Below, piece after piece: positions 56,528 through 64,000 of a DNA stretch of 64,000 nucleotides (position 1 is the stretch's first letter; every line of letters begins with the position of its first letter). The notes beneath the pieces were generated by a model that saw nothing but the letters and a program-made list of their open reading frames with translations, was not told the DNA's origin and did no database searches. The position numbers and the translations under genes are program-made. Location: the NCBI GenBank assembly GCA_025558095.1, contig JAIVFI010000006.1, positions 372,001 to 436,000 of the forward strand, written 5' to 3'. The stretch is from Hyaloraphidium curvatum (Eukaryota; Monoblepharomycota; Hyaloraphidiomycetes; Hyaloraphidiales; Hyaloraphidiaceae).

Positions 56528-59156
56528 TCAGCGAATGAAAGGAAGATGATGTATAGCACTCGCCTCAAGGACAACCACATTCTTCCATTGTGCTTTCTTG
56601 CGTTCGTTTTCCTCGTATCCGATTCTCTTCTTCAAGGCGGGATTCGGAACTCCAACGGGAGGATAGGCGATCGCGTGTCGGGCCTCCGCGAGAAGTTCCT
56701 TGCACGATCCCGAAATCACCGTCATCTTCTTCTCCTCCGCCACGTTGACAAGGAAAGAGAGGATGGGATACAGATAGGACGAGGGCGCGCTGCTCTCCTC
56801 CGAAGGTTCACCGTCATCCTCGTCGGTCCCATACTGATCCCCAGACACAAAGAAACCATATAGAACAGGAAAAGGCGCGGCGGCCACCGAGTGAATCAGC
56901 CCCGTTAGGGCAAGGTTGTACTCGAACGATCGCTTGAAGAAACCGGCCAGCAGTGACAGAAGCAGTGACAGAACCGGATCGCTGGCGAGGACCCTTAGTC
57001 CAGAGACGACCCCGACAAAGGCGACATCGTCGAAGGAGACTTCGACGTCAACCGGCGATTCGTCTTCTACCGCTCGATTCCCGGGTTCCGGGCTCTCTGG
57101 ACGCGATATCCAGAGCAATTTGCTCTCGGTGGCCTCCACATAGGTTGTCAGCGTCCGTGTTCCATCTTCCTTGTCATGCCCTCCGGATTGATCCTGCGTT
57201 CCACCGGAAGGGTCAGAGTCCGCAGCAGAGTACGGGATCATCTGCGTAGGATCCACGAATGCCAAAGCAGCCTGGAGCCCGGGAGGAGACGGCGAAGCCG
57301 ATCGTCGGCCCGACGGGGTCCCAGGCGCAGAGTCTGCTTCGTCGTCCGGAAGCAAAGCCAGCCAACGCGCGAGCTGGGGAACGGCTTCCAGCTTCATGCG
57401 CTGCAGAATGGCTCTGTTCTCCGCCGAAACCGTCCCTTGGTCACCGTAATGGGACCATGACGGCAAACTCTGAACGAGGAGCTGGACCGCCATGGGTCCA
57501 CGGCTCCCGGAGCATAGAGAGTCCAGAAGCCGCAATGCGGGCACTGCCAGCTCGTCACGATCGTCCGCAATCATGGAAAGCAATACTGTCCGCACCGACA
57601 CGACCCCCGCCTTGTCACCCGCGAATTCAGTGTTTGTCTGCCCGCCCAGCAGGAAGCGAACGATGGAGTCGATGAGGCCAAACTGGGGTTCGACGCCGGG
57701 GCGCGCCGAGGCAGCCTCCTCCACGGTTGCCACCATTCTAGCCAGAGCCCCGGTGAGCTTCGCTGATGCACCTAAGCTGTCGGAATCGCGGTGCGTCGCA
57801 AGCACCGTTTCGTACAGAATGGCGCTCAGGAAGTGAGAATCGAACTCGGAGGCGATCGCCTGCGCTAGCCGTTGCGAGGGCGTCCTCGACATGATGCTTT
57901 GGATGAACTGGAGAAGACTGATGAAAAACGACAGAGGATCCGCTGCGGATGTTCCGCCGCTGCCGCCAAGCTGTCCAGATTTGGAAGGAGAGTTCCTGCT
58001 GGAGTCTGCCGATCGCCGAGGAACGGAAACCTTGCTGTCCCCAGCTCTCTGCGGCGCCCGCAGTTCGCCGTCCGCATCCGCTCTCGACGCGCGTTCGGAG
58101 GGGCTGCCTGCGCCGAAGCAGTAGGCCCAGGATGCCCCGAGGCTGGCGATGAGGAGCTCGGGCAGATTTGCGCCCTCGACCACGAAGGTCTCCAAATCCG
58201 AACCCGGCGAAGCCAGTTCGGGAAGTTCGAGCAGCTTTCCGATTGCGGTCCGCGCGATGTCGCCGGATTTGGTCGGCGCTTGGAGATGGCGGAGCAGCAA
58301 ACCGAGCAAAGGGAAGGGTCCCAGCTGCGCGGCCGCAGTGGCGCCAGATTGTGACCGAGCAATGGCAGGCGCCACGGAAGGACCTGAGTTGGTTTGCACA
58401 GGCTCGAAAAAGATGTACAGCAGCTCCGGATACTCGTGTATCTTCTCGCAGATCCCGTAGAGGAAGTCCATCACCTCGTCCTCGTATGCTTCGAGCTTAT
58501 CCCAGTCGAGAGACCTGAGAAGCCGATTCAACGGGCCGTGCACATTTCCTTGGGTCAGGAAGCGCGCCTGGAGCGGCGAGTTGACGAGGTCCGAGAAGAG
58601 CTTCACGGTTTCCCTGACGACCCCGACGGGGATGTTGGCGTACGAGTACTTGACGAGGTCATCGAGTATGTTTCTGTTCAGCAGCTCCTCCATACTGCGC
58701 GGCCGGCCGTCAGTCGTTCGCGTCAGCGATGGGCGACGAGGCTGCTCACCAAGGTCCCGTCGGGTCATCCGGCGCGTTCGACTTGTCCTCGTACAGGAGC
58801 ATCTTCACCAGCTCCTGCATGCAGACCGGAATGTCCGTTTTCTCCACCGGCGGAACCTGCTCCGCCAGCTTGCCGCTGAAATCCGACAGCGTATCCTCGA
58901 TCGTGCGCCAGCATTTCTGGAACCGCGCCAGCGTATCCTGCTTGGACCGCGGCCTCCCACCCTTCGTGAATCGCGCAAAGAAGTCCATGACTTGTCGGTT
59001 GGCAGCTTTCGCTTCCTTTGGAGGAGGCTGCGGCGGTAGAGACGGGAGCTTCGCCTGGGAAGTGGTGCGCCCGCCAGAAGGCGACGCGTTCTTCGGTGGA
59101 GTCGGGGGGCCGCCGCCTTCAAAATGGGAAGGTAGTTTGGAGGCCCAATCTACCAT
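56528..59156 (-). CDS. FHIP (FTS-Hook-interacting protein, RAI16-like)
   Basis: FHIP links early-endosome Rab5 to Hook-dynein for retrograde transport. The start MVDWASKLPSHFEGGGPPTP is at 59156. A Pro-rich N-terminus is followed by LARFQKCWRTIEDTLSDFSG and MQELVKMLLYEDKS. An intron (GTGAGC...GCGCAG, about 58695-58767) joins DDPTGP to CMEELLNRNILDDLVKYSYA. Helical family blocks follow: ETVKLFSDLVNSPLQARFLT, FLYGICEKIHEYPELLYIFF and, near the C-terminus, ALTGLIHSVAAAPFPVLYGF. It ends IHHLPFIR at 56528. The start lies 98 bp from divergent HYPK. Confidence 0.85.
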
Positions 59157-59254
59157 CTGAAGCAGCGACGGCCTCTCGCTGCCGGCCGCGATTGTGTGGC
59201 GGTTTCCACCAGCGCGTTCCCGCGCGCGACCCGCATTGAAAACACCGACCAAAG

Positions 59255-59811
59255 ATGTCGTCGAAGAAGAAGGCTACGCCGGCCTCAGAGACTGCTGCGC
59301 CGACTCCGTCGCCGGCATCGAAGAAACCAGCCGCAAAGGCGGACGATCCGGCCGCGGAGCCCGAAGGAGCGGACGATGAGGAGGAGGTGCAGAAGGGCGA
59401 GAAGGGCAAGGCTTCGAAGGACCTTAGCAACGTGACCGGCTACCTGCCCGAAGAGGCCGGAGCCAATGTGGACGCAAGCAAGCTGAACACAGTGGGGCTG
59501 ACGGCACGAACCAACGTGAAGCACCGTGCTCAACGTCGCGACTCGCGTTCCAGGCGATGACGGCCATCACGGACGCGAAAGCTACCGCATCGGCGCGCAA
59601 AGCAAGAGAACGAGAGCTGGAGAAGGTCGTCATCGCAAAGGAGGACCTTGAGCTCGTGGTGCGTCCCCTGTCGCTGTCGGAAAGCCCTGCAATTGACCGG
59701 CTCCTGAAGATGTCCGAATTGGATCTGAGTAAAGCTCAAGCCGACAGAGCACTGAGGGAAGCTAAAGGCTCCGTGGCTACTGTATTGCGGAATGCGCTGG
59801 AGGCCTCCTAG
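59255..59811 (+). CDS. HYPK-like chaperone, regulator of the NatA acetyltransferase
   Basis: This small, charged protein starts MSSKKKATPASETAAPTPSP at 59255, with a disordered acidic/basic N-terminus. After a short intron near 59500-59560 comes AMTAITDAKATASARKARER. The diagnostic C-terminal UBA-like part reads LEKVVIAKEDLELVVRPLSL, then DLSKAQADRALREAKGSVAT, ending NALEAS at 59811. HYPK binds NatA (Naa10/Naa15) on the ribosome. The first exon also contains NVTGYLPEEAGANVDASKLN, which I do not recognise. Confidence 0.78.
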
Positions 59812-59861
59812 CCGCGATGTGTTTCCAGGCAGCAAGAGATACACTTCCCCTGGCGTCGTCT

Positions 59862-61788
<1,927 letters not shown>

Positions 61789-61961
61789 TGACGCGTCCGG
61801 ACGGCCGCGGGCCCTTCTCGCCGCGTCCGAGCGCTCTGTCCGTGATGGTTGTCGCGCGCCCGGCCCCCGTCATCACGCCCCTTTGTAGTCTTTGAGGATA
61901 CCTCGGCCGCACGCTCAATCAAGAGGCTCATTCAAAACGGCAAAAGAGGACAGCCAATTGT

Positions 61962-62456
61962 CTATTTCTCCTCCTTCTTGAAGTTGGCAAAGACATCATC
62001 GTGGACCGTGAGCAATTGTCGGTCAAACTTGTACTGCGGGAGAAGCATTAGCGGCTGTTTCCGGCGGCAGGGAGCTGATCGACAGCAGAGGCAGAGAGCG
62101 AGGCCAGGCCGAAGATTGCCCGCGGCCGGCGCCCAGGTCCTCAACCTCGGAGGCCCGAGTCTCCGCCACCACCACCGTCCCCCTTTGCCTGCCCCGACCA
62201 CCACATCGCGCCAAACCACCTGCTGACACCCACGTTGAACGTTGCCGCACACCAGTAGAAGAAGCTGGGCACCAGGATGCCCCCGATGAGGCCGTATCGG
62301 AGCGTCCGCGGCGTCACTTTGAAGTTGCGCAGCGTGTTCTCCCGCATGTACGCCCATTTCTCGATTGCCGGGTCCTAATAGACAACGGGGCGTGAGAAGG
62401 TCCAGATGGAGCCGGTTGGTGGGAGCGTATCGGCGTCCGATACCGTCGGTTGCCAT
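61962..62456 (-). CDS. Probable complex I subunit B15 (NDUFB4-like)
   Basis: The clear core reads DPAIEKWAYMRENTLRNFKV, TPRTLRYGLIGGILVPSFF and YWCAATFN. This is a short matrix-facing segment and one membrane helix with the 'DPA..RWAY' start of NDUFB4/B15 proteins. An intron of about 200 nt (GTGGGT...CCCGCAG) would join it to YKFDRQLLTVHDDVFANFKK, with the stop at 61962. Without splicing the frame runs to a Gly-rich end at 62141. The first exon is uncertain: MATDGIGRRYAPTNRL (ATG at 62456) precedes a TTAG acceptor, but the phases do not join simply. Confidence 0.5.
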   Translation of the reverse strand: MATDGIGRRYAPTNRLHLDLLTPRCLLGPGNREMGVHAGEHAAQLQSDAADAPIRPHRGHPGAQLLLLVCGNVQRGCQQVVWRDVVVGAGKGGRWWWRRLGPPRLRTWAPAAGNLRPGLALCLCCRSAPCRRKQPLMLLPQYKFDRQLLTVHDDVFANFKKEEK

Positions 62457-63017
62457 CGGGGTCAGCGAGGTCTCGGGGCTGCCATCGCGCCCGCGAGACT
62501 TGCCTTGCGGACCTCGTTCAGGAAATGGCGTGCCATCGCTCTAACGCCGCAATTGGTCGCCAAAAGCGGCGCAGGATGGCCCGGGTGACCGCTGCAGCCG
62601 CGCGGTCTGTGGTGTTGCCGTCGAGAGGGCGCTCTCGTCGCTGGCGCCGTAGCATTCTCCTCCCTGCCCGATCACACCTTCGCGTCTGTTTATGCTCCAA
62701 TGCTGCGACCTAACATGGTTCCTTTTCCTAAGTTGCTGCAGCGTCTTTGGCAACGAGGCCCGTGGGCCGCAGATGCAGGGGGAACGTTGGTCTATCTGAA
62801 GACGACAGGCCGGAGGAGATGAAGGGAAACAAGAGATGGCATGAATCGTGCCTGTTCTTACTTCTTTCAACGGCCAATACTCTGCTCGAGTGCGGAGAAA
62901 AGCGAAGGTGATCACCTCGCGATGATCTTTGCTCTTCCCTCCCTTTGCCGTCGAATTCCGTGACGCCCTCGTCACGTCCGAAGCGGCCGGCAGGACATCC
63001 TCCAGTCGCTCCGCGCG
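62457..63017. other. Intergenic region upstream of SLD2, no gene recognised
   Basis: About 560 bp lie between the probable complex I gene and the SLD2 reading frame. Open frames exist on both strands (for example 62541-63110 minus) but show no motif, and their codon choice looks random. It probably contains divergent promoters and possibly a first SLD2 exon (a GTGACG donor and CCGGCAG acceptor lie near 62961 and 62993). Confidence 0.4.
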
Positions 63018-64000
63018 ATGCTCGGCCAGGAGTCTCTCTCGGAGCGGGAGAGGCTTCGGAAGGAGCTCAAGGCTTGGGAGCGTTCGTTCAGGGCAGACCA
63101 CGGCCGCCAACCCGAGCCCTCGGATCTGAAGGAGCTACCCGCCATCAGTGGGCCCCGAGACGATGTGTGATTGCGCCTAGTCGTCTCACTTACGGCCATC
63201 GCAGAGCGAAAGTACCAAGAGTACGAGCGTCTGAAGAAGGCGGAGAAGGAGCGGGCCGAACGCCCCACTGCCTCTCGGCCGTCTCCCGCTCAGGCCCGGG
63301 CTGCTACGAGCGACGATGACGCTGGCAAGGGGCGCGACGAAGACGAGAACAGCGTTCCCGATTCGCCTCCCCATCATCAGCAGGAGAACCCCACTTCCTC
63401 GCGGTCGGCATCGCTGACGGAAAGGACCCCTTGGCTCAAGAGCCGACCTTCGGCGGGACTTCGGGGTCATTCGCTCGGCGATGAGGCGGACGGAGATGTC
63501 GTCGAGCCTACACCGGGCGTGCGTAGGAGAAGATCTTCCATTTTCGCTGCGAGGCAAGCCCAGGGAGGATCGGCCAGCCGTGGCGCCTTCGGAACCCACG
63601 TGAACAAAAAGGAAACTAGAAGCGGAGCTTCGCGAGGCAAAAGGGGAGGCATTGAGATCGCCGAAGAGGACCACGAGGATGGCGCGGATTCCCTGCAGCC
63701 GCCCAGCATTCGTCCGGCGAGCCAGGAACGCCGTACACCCCTCGCGGAAATGGAAGTCCCGGCGATGCCGGTCGAGGCTCAGGACGCCATGGCAGTCGAT
63801 TCGCATGCGCACGAAGAGATCAAGTGCGTTTCCTAGCTAGCCCGGAGGCGGAAGCCTGACTCATGATTCCCATCCAGTCTTCCCGAACAGTCGCTGGATG
63901 AGTTCAGCCTATATCCTTTGGAACAAGCTCTGGACGATGAGCCTCAAGAGCGCGGTCTCTCGGTGTATGATTCCAGCACCTGGTACGACGATCCGGACGA
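63018..64000 (+). CDS. SLD2: DNA replication initiation factor SLD2 (3' partial)
   Basis: SLD2 is the CDK-regulated replication-initiation protein related to the RecQL4 N-terminus. The readable frame starts MLGQESLSERERLRKELKAW at 63018 and continues ERSFRADHGRQPEPSDLKEL. This is the SLD2 signature (K.WE..F....GR.P...D). An intron (GTGGGC...ATCGCAG, about 63147-63209) joins it to RKYQEYERLKKAEKERAER. A long Ser/Pro-rich region with SP and TP sites (PDSPP, TPGVRRRRSSIF) follows, as expected for CDK control. Another intron begins near 63836, and the gene continues past the window end. The true start may lie in an upstream exon. Confidence 0.75.

Overview
This is nuclear DNA from a gene-dense, GC-rich fungus-like genome. 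Genes are split by short introns (about 47-80 nt, GT...AG, often with a CTNA-type branch motif just before the acceptor). Intergenic gaps are usually only 50-500 bp, and many genes lie head to head. Protein content is clearly opisthokont/fungal: condensin CAP-G, SAGA SPT20, NIC96, TOP3, RTT107-type BRCT protein, URC1 and SLD2. A GAF-domain class I cyclic-nucleotide phosphodiesterase, a COA8-type protein, a FHIP-type protein and a Fanzor nuclease argue for an early-diverging (zoosporic, chytrid/monoblepharid/blastocladian-like) fungus rather than Dikarya. That placement is inference.

Layout, 0-20 kb: a partial RIX1/PELP1-like gene; condensin subunit (-); SPT20 (-) head to head with the pseudouridine synthase CBF5 (+); URC1 (-) sharing a 69-bp promoter with a uracil phosphoribosyltransferase (+); DPY30/SDC1 (-); a tricalbin with unexpected C-terminal DM9 repeats (-); RPS19 (-) and TFIIE-beta (+).

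20-46 kb: TOP3 (-) divergent from a MYST acetyltransferase (+); a small mitochondrial-type protein (-); NIC96 (-) divergent from an RTT107/BRC1-like BRCT protein (+); alternative oxidase (-); GAF-PDE (-); then a complete hAT transposon (37018-39883) with TIRs, an 8-bp target-site duplication and an intact transposase; COA8 (+), pyridoxal kinase (-), a large unrecognised basic protein (+) and eIF3h (-).

46-55 kb holds the most striking locus. A single six-exon reading frame (46313-54685, 2697 codons by my splicing) begins with a complete IS630/Tc1-type DDE transposase. It runs through a long uncharacterised middle and ends in the RuvC/zinc-finger nuclease module of a Fanzor (eukaryotic TnpB relative). 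A nested hairpin lies in the 3' flank, where Fanzor guide RNAs are normally encoded.

55-64 kb: a SET-domain protein (+), FHIP (-) divergent from HYPK (+), a CaM-kinase (-), a probable complex I B15/NDUFB4 subunit (-) and the 5' part of SLD2 (+), which runs off the end. No tRNA, rRNA or CRISPR array was seen.
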